NCBI GenBank assembly: GCA_003991915.1
Contig: RQTK01000177.1
Coordinates: 316,908 to 380,907 of the forward strand
DNA from: Elysia chlorotica
Lineage: Eukaryota > Mollusca > Gastropoda > Plakobranchidae
DNA length: 64,000 nt
Reading direction: 5' to 3'
In this document: positions 31,639-43,700 of the stretch, one piece after another
Numbering within the stretch: the stretch's first letter is position 1
How the letters are laid out: each line of letters begins with the position of its first letter
Notes under the pieces: generated by a model
Told to the model about the DNA's origin: nothing
What the model saw: only the letters and a program-made list of their open reading frames with translations
The model's database searches: none
Made by a program: the position numbers and the translations under genes

Positions 31639-34600
31639 CGCAAAAAAGTGACATTGCCTATCTTTAATGAAATGGTTACTTTTCAGCGTGTTCCTATTAA
31701 GTATTATGGGACTATTGTCAAAAAACGCATCAATCTCATTATTTATGTAAATAATCCTTCTCTAACCTCACTTTTTGTGTGTTGTTTTTATGTCAGTACA
31801 ATTAATTTACTATTGTGCCAATTCTAATATGTTGGAAAATATACATACTACTACTTTGAATAATTTTATCAAACATTTAAAGCTATGCTTTTTTATTTAT
31901 AATTGCTACATATTCATTCATCTTGATGCATTTCATAATCCTCAAAATAAAATGTGTACATGTAGTTAAGTTTAGCTTAATGCCAAATTCATGTAATTGT
32001 TCCTTTTCAGAACTGCTAAAACATTGTGCAATTTTTTTCTTTGGATATATAAATCACCAGATTTTTAAATTTTTTTTTAGTATATTTGTATTAAATAATT
32101 TAACCCATTATAAAAAATATAAATATGTATTTACAGTCGATTTCAAATTCATCCTATTAATCCTGGAGCATTGTTTGTGCCTCTAATCTGAAGATACTCT
32201 TTGTTTTCGTTGACCCTAATCTACATATTTCTTTAACCTGTGTCTGTAGATCATAGGGTCTCAGTGTGTCCCATTTTAATTAGTCATAATGGATATTTCA
32301 CTCTGACTCTGAGGTATATGTACAATTTGAAAAAAGGAATACACCCTTTTAATTAAAAACTTCTATCGTGAGTATTTCAATTTTTTTTTCTTTTTAAATA
32401 GAAGTCTTTTTTTTTTTAATAAAAAGGTAAAAATGTATTTATATTTTGAACAACCCTTTTCTTTTAAGGTAACTTTGTGGTTAAATATTCTCATCTATGC
32501 AATGCGGATAAAGACTTAAAATTACATTTTGTGCCATGTTGTATTGCTTTCTTGTTGCCTCCAGATTTGCTTTTGGGCAACTACTGTTTGTGATAAAATG
32601 ATTACTTAACTTTTATAACATAATTACATTTATGTTCACTGTTTTATTTGTTACAAAAAACAAGCCACTGATTCAATGCCTTCAGCCTTAAATTCTACAT
32701 CATTGAAGATGAATATTTTGAAAAACATTCCACACCGCAGAATGTTCTATATGTTTCAAGGTAATACATGCAATATGCTTGAAAGTTGAATAAAATAACT
32801 GAGCTTCAATGGGTATACACATCTTATCAGGTTTAGTAATACTTTTGCGAGTGTGCAAATTTGTTCAGATTAGCACACTGGCTTTAAAAATTGAAACATT
32901 TCAAGTCGTGGAAATAAAACAGAAATAGAATCATGAGATTGAGTATCTTTTTTCTTTGTCATTTTATATTTAGTTTAAATGTTTTACAGGTGCATGCGTG
33001 TGTCTATGTGTGTGATCCATGGATGCATTTGTTTTCGTGTGAGGTTGTTTATTTCAAGCTCAATCCAGTACAGTTATATTTTTATTTCATATTGGAACTA
33101 AGAAGAAAAAAAGAAGGAAAAGGGTGCCATACAAATCAATATATTGCTCACCAATGATCTTAAAATAACACTAGCCCTCTATTTGAGACAAATATGATAT
33201 TTTAACTTAAAAGTTTTGTACTTTCCTGTGGTAACGTTGATTGGAACTGCATAATTCAATTAAATTTTGTTCTATCACAGTTTTCATTATTTTATTTATG
33301 TTTTAACTGAACTGTTATGAGAAACAACATGCTACATCAATATACAGTCAAAGTTTAATAGGTTCTACACAGGTGGTTCACGGGTTGACCTGTTTCAGTG
33401 CTTCATTGCAAGATTCTGAGGCCTTCTCAACTACAAAACAAGTGATGAAAGTAAACATTTGAACGTTAAGAGTAAAAGGATCTAACAAGTGTCTTAGATC
33501 AGAGTGACATTTTTAAAATTCTTTCTCGATAGGCCCATCAGCACACTTCATAAATTTATTGAACATTTCTTACTGTGCTAACTAGGTGAATAGTACAGCT
33601 CACTTTTACACCTTGTTTACTTCAGTGACTAATGAGGCCTAGCAAAAATCATGAAGGATTAATCAATATTTCCATAACAGATTACATCTTTTCAGGTTAG
33701 TGTGAAAGAAAAAGCCAAACTTTTGAAATCATTAATCCATGTGTCATTTATTTGCTGCTTTCAAAGCACTAGGTAGGTACTTTAACCTCAACTATAACAT
33801 TATAACTGTTGCTTCTTTCTTTTTCTGACAATCATTTTCATCCAGTGAACAATTCTTAAACCTTCAGTAATTATATAAATAGAATTGAGTACAATAAAAA
33901 TTGAAAACATTTTCATTATGTATTTTTCTTTAAAACAACATTGAATAAAAATATTTATTTACATTCGTAGAGATCTATATAATAAACTTTATTTTATGTT
34001 CTTGTCTACATCCATATTACATTGGATACTAACAAAAATGGTACCAGGTACATCAGATTAAGAGATGTGACTAATTTAAGCCTTCACATACATTTTAAAA
34101 TACATACACCATAAAATATTTAAACAAGGACTTTGGCTTTAGGAGAGGGAAATTTTAGGTAGGATCTTTCATTTGTGTCGCCCTCTTCCTTTACTTGATC
34201 GTGGTGTGTCAGCCTTGATGAGAGAAAAGCTGTTTCAAGTTAAGGAATATGGACACAGTCGGTTGTTTACCTTTTCTCTTTTTCTTTGAAATAAATAAAT
34301 GTGAAAATTATTAAATTAATTTGTCTTCCTCTGAACACAATAATCATTGTTCATGGCAAAATTTCTACAGGTTTAAATTCTTTAAATTTCATATAAAAAA
34401 AAGAAATATCATTTGGAAGCAAAGAAGTTAAAAAAAAGAATTCTGTTTTGAAAATTTTGACCATTTTTGCTTTCTGTTTTGGTATATGTGTGGTGGTCTT
34501 TAAATAGTCAGGCTCTAGATCAGGATGGATAATTTTTAGATACTGTAGACAAATGTGCACACTCTGAATGGTTCAAAGATTTGTATAGATACTGTAATTA

Positions 34601-34748
34601 GCAGTCAGAATAAAAGTATTTTTTCTTGACTAATGAGTCTAAATTTCAGTCTAAAACCATTTATCTTAGATTGTTTCAATTTGACAAAGGCCTAATCTTC
34701 CTCGAACACTTAATAACAGTTTTGAAAAATGAATTGTTGTCCTTTAAA
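31639..34748. other. Intergenic space between convergent genes
   Basis: AT-rich sequence between the stop codons of the membrane-protein gene (plus) and MDC1 (minus). AATAAA at 31947-31952 could end the plus-strand transcript. TTTATT at 33988-33993 could be the minus-strand poly(A) signal. No coding sequence is recognised. Confidence 0.55.
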
Positions 34749-37700
34749 TTATATACATGAATTTAAAAAAAAAGAAATTGTAGTTCTTAAACAAAAACAC
34801 AGCAATAAAAAAAAAAGGTTAAGTTCAAAGCAAGGATACGCTTGTGGCTCGAGCTCCTGCCTGAGAAGGCCGGTAAGGACAAACTCTGCGCCCAGCACGG
34901 GGATGCCCTCCTTGACTGCAGTCGACCACAGAGCCTGGTCCTCTGGACACGAGATGACCACTGTGCCAGGCTGCGACTTGGATGGCATGGAACTCAGGTA
35001 CTGCAGGGTATGAATTAGGTACATGTATATGTTAAGTGGTATATGGAATTTGATTCCACCAAAGTTGGAACACATGAGTAAAGTTCAACAAGCAGAAAGG
35101 CTCTGGCTTCGTTTTGTAACAAACAAATTAAATTTTGTTTTTCCCTAGCACACTCTATGTTCTGCATTATAGACTAGAATTTTCTCATCTTTAGCATTAA
35201 CTGGGTCTTTGGTTGATATTGATTGGTGGGTATGTCACAGAATTCTTGGTGAGATCACAGTCTCTAAGTTCAGTGGTTTATGATAATTAGCTATATACCT
35301 TCAGTATTTTATGAGGATTAGATTTCTGTAAAGTGGTATCTATTTATTAGGCCTATTTTTAGTACTTAATGATTATTAGGCCTGTGTGCAGTGGTTCATG
35401 AGGATTAGGACTATATGCAGTGGTTTATGAGGATTAGGACTATATGCAATGGTTTATGGTCGTTAGGTGTATGTTAAACTATTAAGCATGGCTTGCCATT
35501 TGACTGCCTCTCTGTGAAAGAACTACCGGTTTTGCTTACGACTACTTCGTAGACTTAGTAACTCCCAACTGAGCATTGTGGGGTACCAGTATGCAACAAA
35601 TAAATTTCGAACTAGGCACCTCCCTACTGATAACCCGACGCTCTGCCACTTGAGTCAGTTCGTCCGTCAAGATCAAATATCTAGTTCCCGATGTATGGCA
35701 CAGAATTAAATCTAGATTCATACCATTGGATTTCAACTAGATTTAGAATCTAAAGCTACAGTGTAGATCTAGATTCAGGTCCAATGATACTTAAATCCAG
35801 CTCCACTTCGAAACAACAGATAGGTTTGTTTGAGAACATATTGTATTACTATCAGTCTTCAACCAGCATTACAACAAATACGGTGTGCCCAAAAAGATCA
35901 TAAATGTTCAAAAATAATTGAAAATCTCAATATCTCTATGTGACATTGGAATAATATTCATAAAAAAAAAGTTTAAATATACATTCTAAGGCTTTCTAAA
36001 CCACCAACTGTCATTAAAAATGTACAATATAAAAGGTAGCTTCAGTTTGGTTAGAGTTCAAACACATTAGCAGCATGCTGGACTAATATTAACAACAGCA
36101 ATACATGTAGTCCGCTTGAAATAGCAGATCCAGATTAGATCTATGTTCCAAATCCTGATGACAATATACATGTATATAACTACTAAAAGCCATCTAGATG
36201 GGCTCTCATCAGACTCACTTGAACTAGATCTAGATCTAGATCTATTTCTCGCCCCTACAAACTCATCATCTGAGCTAGAATCTGAATCCTCGTCACCTAG
36301 AGTTCTAAACAATTCAATAGCCTGTTCGGCAGTAAGCCTTTTCGATCTACCATTCATGTTTACCACACAAAAATCGAGCAAAGTGGAGAAAATAAGGAAG
36401 CAAACTTTGAAAACGATAAAACCGCTAAAACAGCATCAATTTCGTCAAACTTGGCGTCTTTTGAAAGGTTAAACCTTATAGTTTACTTCCGGGGTCAAAC
36501 TAATTAAAAGTTTGCATTCGTACATAGAACTATTCGCCTTTTTAGTGCACTATACCTATCGGACGGTGGGAGCGTCCAGTGGTGGTAAACGGGAAGTGAC
36601 ACCGGACGCTCCCACCGTCCGCTGATTGGAAAAGAGTTAAATTTTATAATTTTATTTTTCATGACAGAACCCGGCGGAAAATTTCAAACAATGGTTTTTT
36701 CTGATACGGCTTAACTAAGCATGTTGAGCAGATATGGATTGATCAAGAAAGAGAAAGATAGATGGAGAGAGAGGGAGAGACAGGGAGGATGGAGTGAGGG
36801 AGTAGAAACTGGTGCAAAGGATGTACGTTACTGTCACTTAATCAGTCACGTCAGCAAGATTAATTTATAACAACAAATGCTGTTTTCTCGATAACTTTAA
36901 TGAGAATTTTTGTGTTAAATTAGAGCAGGAATAGAACCTAAATACCTTTTTTTATATTCTTATTTTTTGAATTATCAATTTTCCCTGATACTTTTCCATA
37001 CAATTGTATAATCATAGTACCCAAGATTGGATGTTAAGATGTTTTTGTTTTTTTGTTTCGGTTGTTTTGTAAATGTCTTGAGCTTAAATTTTTTTTAAAA
37101 CATAACCAAAAATAGACCCAAGAGAAACGCAGTCAGTCAGTCACAACCTTGCATTGTAAAATCAAAGATCTTGCACAATGTGTATAACATCTTTGAGTAA
37201 AATGCTATAAAGCACCTTCCTCCAGGAGTGTGCGTGTGTGTGTGTGAAAGAGTGGTAGCGGTTGTGCCTAGCTATCCAAAATATGAAATTGCTTGTCAAA
37301 TCTTGAGAGAGTAAGAACTGAGAGGGGGCCTGCGCTTGATAGCGAAAATGATTTAAAACGAGTCGCCTAAAAAATGTATTCTTGGAAACAAACGCTCTAC
37401 CTAGCATCACTAGGTTAAGAGGTTCATGCCTGGAGATTAGATATATGTTCAGGTTTGTGAGGAAATTAAAGTATTTTAAAAAGATAAAACATAAGATAAA
37501 TTAGCACTAAAGCACTTGAACATCATATATTGTAAAATATAACCAAAATAATAAAGCTTTAGGTATGGGGTGATCTGAACCTTTTTTTTAAGTTATGTAA
37601 GCAAGGTTTAATTTAAGTCATATGGTTTGAAATTTATCCGTTCATGTAAAACATAAAATGATAAATACACAAATGATTTCAAAAGCCTGTGGGAATGTTT

Positions 37701-40700
37701 TTTTCCACAATCACCATTCAGAGCATCTATATTTTATCTTATTTCACTGACGAAAACTTAGAAGATTCTCTGGAATTGGCAACTTAAAATTTATTTCCAA
37801 GGAATCACTGTATAACAAGTTTTTTAAAAACCTTCACAATCCAATTCCTAGAGTCTAGACGAAAGCTCCTTGAGCATGTTGAGAATCCCTTAGCAAAGTA
37901 AATCAGTTTGAAAAACAAAGGAACCACCTTTTGTTCCCATATATTTTCAACGTATTTATATAAAATTTCTAATAGAATGAATGATGTAGTCTCCATACCT
38001 TTGCTCCAGCACATTGAAGAATATCTGGAGAGTACAAATAAAATAAACATATTTAAAGTATAGTTAAAATAATAAAAACATTTACAAATTGAAGAGTCTG
38101 TATCACAATATTTTTTATATTTTCATTTTCTGGTATAGTATAGAAAACAGGCATATGCCACTTTTTATCAAACTGTTATAACTATATTACAATAATCCTG
38201 ATTTGAAAAAAACTATCACAAACAGAAACCAAATGTGTCTTCAGATTTTCTACGGTCCACTTTCTCTGTTGTTTGCAGTTTCTTTTCTTTTTTCTTTTCT
38301 CATTAAAAAACGAGCTTAAACTAATAATTTATTACTGGTAAAAGATGGTGTCCGGTTCAAAACCCAGAATCAGTCAAAAAATTATTTGTCCAATTTCATC
38401 TCCTACTGGTTGGGTACAATGTGATCGACAGACAGGTTGCCACCACTTTCTTGTGTGTGGCAGCACATAAAATTGTCAGAGGTTAGTCTTGGAGACAGTC
38501 CACAATATAGCTTATATACTGCTGATATTGGACATAGACACAACTCAACTCAATTCAAATGGTCAATTTGAGAAAAGGAAAGGTGTTCTGGCTCAAATAA
38601 AATTTATTCTCATATATAAAATTCTGCAGGCCTTCCAGATTCCATCCTCACCTTTCATCTGCGTGGGGTCTGGCTTCACAGAGGGTGTCACGTGCAAACT
38701 GTACCCTTTCAAGAGTGGCGCAGAGCTAGCTCGCTCGATCGACGACTGAAGGTTGAAACGGTACTGCTTCTCCATGGCTGGGTCACTGACCAAAAACTTA
38801 TTGCCATCTACAAACAATAGTAAGAGGATATTATTTCTTAAATACTTGGCGATAGATGAATATTTATTTTATAGTCATCACAGCCAAAGTTAGTATCTAC
38901 CAAAAATATTTGATCTGATTTGAACGATTGAGAAATGAGCCCTTTAGATAAAGACTACAACAGGAAATAATATCCAGAGAAGTGAAAAACAAATTAGGGA
39001 CATTAACATAAGCAGTATACATTGTTTATCTCTTCAACAAATTTTCCGTCCCCTTCTTTAATTTTCTTGATCTTGTGATATTGCGTCTCTGACAAACAAA
39101 TTTACTTTCATGGGTTTTGAGACCATGGATTTCTTGTTCTGTTTCAGTATCTCTGGAAACAGAAGATGCAGTGACTTTTATACAGGTACTAAGTGAAGCT
39201 GGTGTCTAAAACTACTGCTAGTCAATTAGGGCAGGGTCTTGACTTTATACCAATTGATAACTCACTTCTGTTACACAATATTCACAATTATTGTGTATCA
39301 ATATGCAAGATAATTGAATCAGTCTGTGTAGACTTCTTTAGAGCTATCAGAAAAGCCGGACAATATTTTTTTGTTTTTAATTCGTCTCTAAGTGTTGGTT
39401 TGTGTGTCACACTTACCCAAAAAGGTTCTAGCTCTCTTGGAATTTTCCAGCCATTGAGGAGTGACAATCAGGGCTCCCTTAGCCAGCCCACCAAGGAACT
39501 TGACAGTGCGACGAACCTAGGGGGGGGAAAGTTTAATAAGGGAAATATGCAAAATTGCAAATTCTGCTACTTCTGGGTGGCTTTTACCTCACATTTATAT
39601 GGGCCGGATGGGTAAAACAATAGCTATTGAATTTAACAGAATAACAAGAAACCACGACAGTTAAGGCGCTGCCCTTTAGTTTGCGGGCTCGTATCGCGTG
39701 CCCGCAGGCAACCTGATCAGGTCACAAGTTCAACCACGAGGCTGAAGGGGAATCCCCTTTTAAGCTGCGCGCTATGTTACCTAATTTTATAATTAAAAGG
39801 TAATTTTGTTCGCAGCTAAAAATGAATAGAAGGACAATAAAAGCAGCTGAGGTGGATCGGGGCAACTTAGAAGCAAAAATGAGACCTCTTCTTATTTAAA
39901 TATGGAAGATATAGCCCAACAGAACAAGCACCTTAATTTGACACAGGCACACTCCACAGTCAGCGCTCTGGGCCTGGTAGGCGTGGCTTGACAGGTGATT
40001 GATAGCCGATCTTATTCTGGAGGCCTAAGGATAGCCGTGAGAGCAAACTAAGGGACTACTTTTGCCGTGTTTTAAACATTTTTGTAAATGTATCAAACTA
40101 ATTTTCTTAATAAAATAAAGAGGGGGGAGCGACTGAGAGAGAAAAAAAATAACATCATTTTTTAACATATAACATGTTAGTTTTGGTGTGCCTCAGGGTT
40201 CTGTGTTAGGCCGTATAATTTTTACTCTTTATACACAGCCACTTGCCAATATTTTTGGGAAATATAATTTACTATATCATTTTTACTCTGATGACAATAA
40301 AATGTATGTTGTGTTATGAGAATTCTATTATCACCATTCAAAATTATATTAAAGATGTGAAAGAATGGATTTATGCTGACAAAGTGAAAATAAATGACGA
40401 AAAAAAATGAAATCATTACTTTTGGACAACCTTCGGTACGTTCAATAACGTATAATCTCAAATCCTCAAATAAACAATCTTTGAAAAACAATTTACATCT
40501 AAATAAAGAATATCACATCCATTAGGGACTATCTCACAAAACACGTTACTAAAAAGTTAATGACCTCGCTTGTATTGTCAAGATTAGGCTATTGTATCAG
40601 TCTGCTGAGGCCCTTTATAAACTAAAAATCGCAGCAGACTAATACTGCAAGACTAGTTGAGCACTGTAAAAAGTACAATAACATCAGACCAAAGTTACAA

Positions 40701-43700
40701 AAGTTGCATTGGCTGCCTGTTCAAAAAAAGGATAAAATATAAAATTGTTACCCTAACTTTTATTAGCGCGAATGGGCACGCTCTAACATATTTACAAGAT
40801 TTAACCAAATTCCATTGACCTGGTAGATCGGAGCTTACAATTCAAAATATTTGATTCTCCCCAAGAAATGGTACAAATTCTATGATGAACGTTCCAAAAA
40901 CATGGAATTCTTTAGCACATTTGATACGCCACATTGAAAGTCAGGACGGTTTTAAGAAAATACTTAATCATTTGTTCATAAATGCTTTTTTGAGTTAATA
41001 ATGTATGTTTTTTTTTTATTTTTGAGAATGTCCCAATTAAGATTAATAATTGTTTTGTTTGTTTTTTACTAAAACAACATTTTTGATACACGTGTGCTTC
41101 TATTTTTTTTTTATGTAAATTTTACAGTGTCATAATCTGATTTTTTATGGACTATTTGAAAATGTAATTTATTTTATTATTATACATAACATTAACTTGT
41201 GTTAAAAAATCAGCATATGTATGTTTATGTGTTTTTAAACCTGTAAGATTTATGTTAGCTTTAATATCTCTATAATTTTAGAGCAATGTAAAGCGCATGG
41301 AGCACAACCTTATAGTGGTGGTTATGCACTGTATAAAAATTATGCATTGTTATTATTAACATTATACTTGAAAATAAAATTGAAAGCACGCTGAATTGAA
41401 ATTGCCAAATTTAATTGAAATCATTTTCATGTCCTCTATCCAATATGAAGCACTAAGGTTAATGTAATAGCCTCATTCTAAACCAACATTAGGTACTGCA
41501 CAAACTTATTCAGGTCTTTTCTGTCCTAAACTGTGTTAGATGCTTGAGTTGTTAATCATGTTGAGGCAGTGACAATGATAAATTATCTTTGTGACTTTTT
41601 TTCACAATGCAGGCAATACAATGCTTAAGTCACCTATTACTCTGTTTTACAGTCAGAAAAGACTCACTTTATCTGTAATGAGATGCGTGCAGTCTTGAAT
41701 GTTGGAAACCAGCTCTCCACCAAGTTCCTTAACAATCTGAAATTCCACACAATTCTTTATCATTTTAAAGTAAGACCAATGCAAGCACTGGGAGACCAGT
41801 TAACAAAAATGTATGTAGTGAAGCACATTGTTATTTTGGTTTGCAGTGATTTAGGCCTTTAAATTTGTACTTTAAACAATTCCATTTTTCTCTCATTATT
41901 TAAAATTGGCAATGTGCTTCTCTAAAACAAACCTAGCTTAATGCATTCTATTTTGACAATGAATTTAAAATAATTGTATCTGTCTGTTTTAATGTAGGTG
42001 AATCTTTTTTTAAATGGTAGACTTACAAGGCTCTGCCTTAAAGTTCTGCTTTGTGCAAGACTTTGCTTGGTGTAGATAAAAGGTATCCTCTAAGTGAGAA
42101 TTGGTTACATGTCATACAAACAATCAAAGCATTATCAGTTCGAAGTCTTGTCTCCACTTGTGTTTTATTCATTATCTTCTCTCACATTCATTTCATCAAC
42201 ACTCAACACTCATAATCAAATGAATGAAAACATTTTTTTTTTCCTGAACAGATCAGACAATTATTGTATTTGAATCCTTGCTTAAGAATCATCCTAACTG
42301 TATATATGCTAAGTCATTGTATGGATCGATTTTGAAGGTATGGCAAAGAAAGAGCAATAAATCAGTTATATTAGACTATACCCACAATTTTTGGGGGGAA
42401 TAGAGACTTCAGTGAACATACTTTTTCTCCTTGATCGTCAATGACTCCAGTGAACATGACCTTGGGCTGGTGGTTCAGCGTGGACTTGCGCAGGGAGGGG
42501 CTGCTAACCGGCGAGGCGGACACTGCTGAGGTTTTCGCTCTTTTGGACGGCGTAGATGAAGGGGGTGGAGAAGACCTGCGTGACCTTTTGGCTGGAGATG
42601 GGGATGGCTGATCATGGGGGAAAAAACAAGATATACAATGCATACATGTTGTGGTAACACAACCAACAATAATCGTGGCATTGTCAACATTATGAGAGAA
42701 AATATGAATTATTTATTATTTTTAATTAAGTATCTTTCACCTAAGAAGTTTTTGTATTATTCTCCTGCAATGAAAGCTTCACTTTTATGTAACACAATTT
42801 AATAGAAAATAAAGAATCAAATATAATCTGACCCTCACTTTAACAATAAAATTCATAACTTTGTTGTCTAGACTCAGTGATCCATTAATTGTATCCCCTA
42901 AAATAGAAAGTACCCAGAGTTACTAAAGTTACATACCTGAGACTGGGCCACACTACTCTCTCTCTCAGGTTCACTTGTAGCTTTCCTAGAATTTCTCCCA
43001 GTGGGTTTCTTGTCCATAGGCAAAAGTCCACTCTCTTTCCTTGAAGACCTTGCCGAACTCTGACTATCTTCTTCTGATGACCTCTTAGCTCCCCGACCAC
43101 CTCGACCACTGACAGAAATTTGAGAGTTCTGCTCAGATTCTTCCGACACTTCCATATCCTCCTGACCTGTTTTATCCTTGTTGCCAGCAACAGGAGCTTT
43201 AGACCTCTGTCTACTTGATACCCTAGCCATGCTCTTAGTGTTCAGATCACAGTCAGCTCCATCCTCTTGGACAGACGAGGCGTTCTGACTTTCGAGTTCA
43301 ACAACTGCAGGCTCAGAGGTGACTAACATTGATTTTCTGCCTCTTCCACGACCCCGAGTCTTGGTTGCCACTGTAGAATTTTTTTCAATTTCTTCCATAT
43401 CTAAAGCAGATTCTTGTTTTGAAGTTTGCTTAATTTCACCTGGACATGCAGGCGTAAGATTCTCTGATGTCTCCGAGCTGCTAGACTTTGGTATTGCACC
43501 TTGAGGTATTGGTTCTGGAACTGGAGCCAGATCTTCTACAGTTTTACCAGCGGTTGCTTTTCTAGATGTTCTACCCCGACTAGATCTTTGACTGGCATCT
43601 TCCTCTGTTCCAGCAGAGGAAAGTTCTTCAGATTTCTCTGCTTTTTTGGACTTTCGGCCGCGTCTTGCTGATTCATGAGACTGTGAATGTTCTATTATTT

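Larger units (their letters stand above)
34749..42607 (-). other. MDC1: MDC1 tandem BRCT exons (last six)
   Basis: The first BRCT runs from PKVMFTGVIDD through IVKELGGELV, CTHLITDKVRRTVKFLGGLA, TPQWLENSKRARTFL and DGNKFLVSDPAMEKQYRFNL. The second starts LLKGYSLHVTPSVKPDPTQM and continues DILQCAGAK, YLSSMPSKSQPGTVVISCPE and GAEFVLTGLLRQELEPQAY. Each block aligns by eye with human MDC1. After PQAY the frame continues about 30 residues into a hydrophobic tail encoded over T-runs. That tail has no counterpart in the human protein. Confidence 0.93.

Noticed and set aside
39193..39615. 140-residue frame on the plus strand
   Set aside because: It is antisense to a BRCT exon of MDC1 that matches the family in detail.
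39650..39830. tRNA-like stretch with GCGGGCTCG and AAGTTCAACCAC
   Set aside because: Box motifs are weak and no copy is seen elsewhere in the window; left unannotated.
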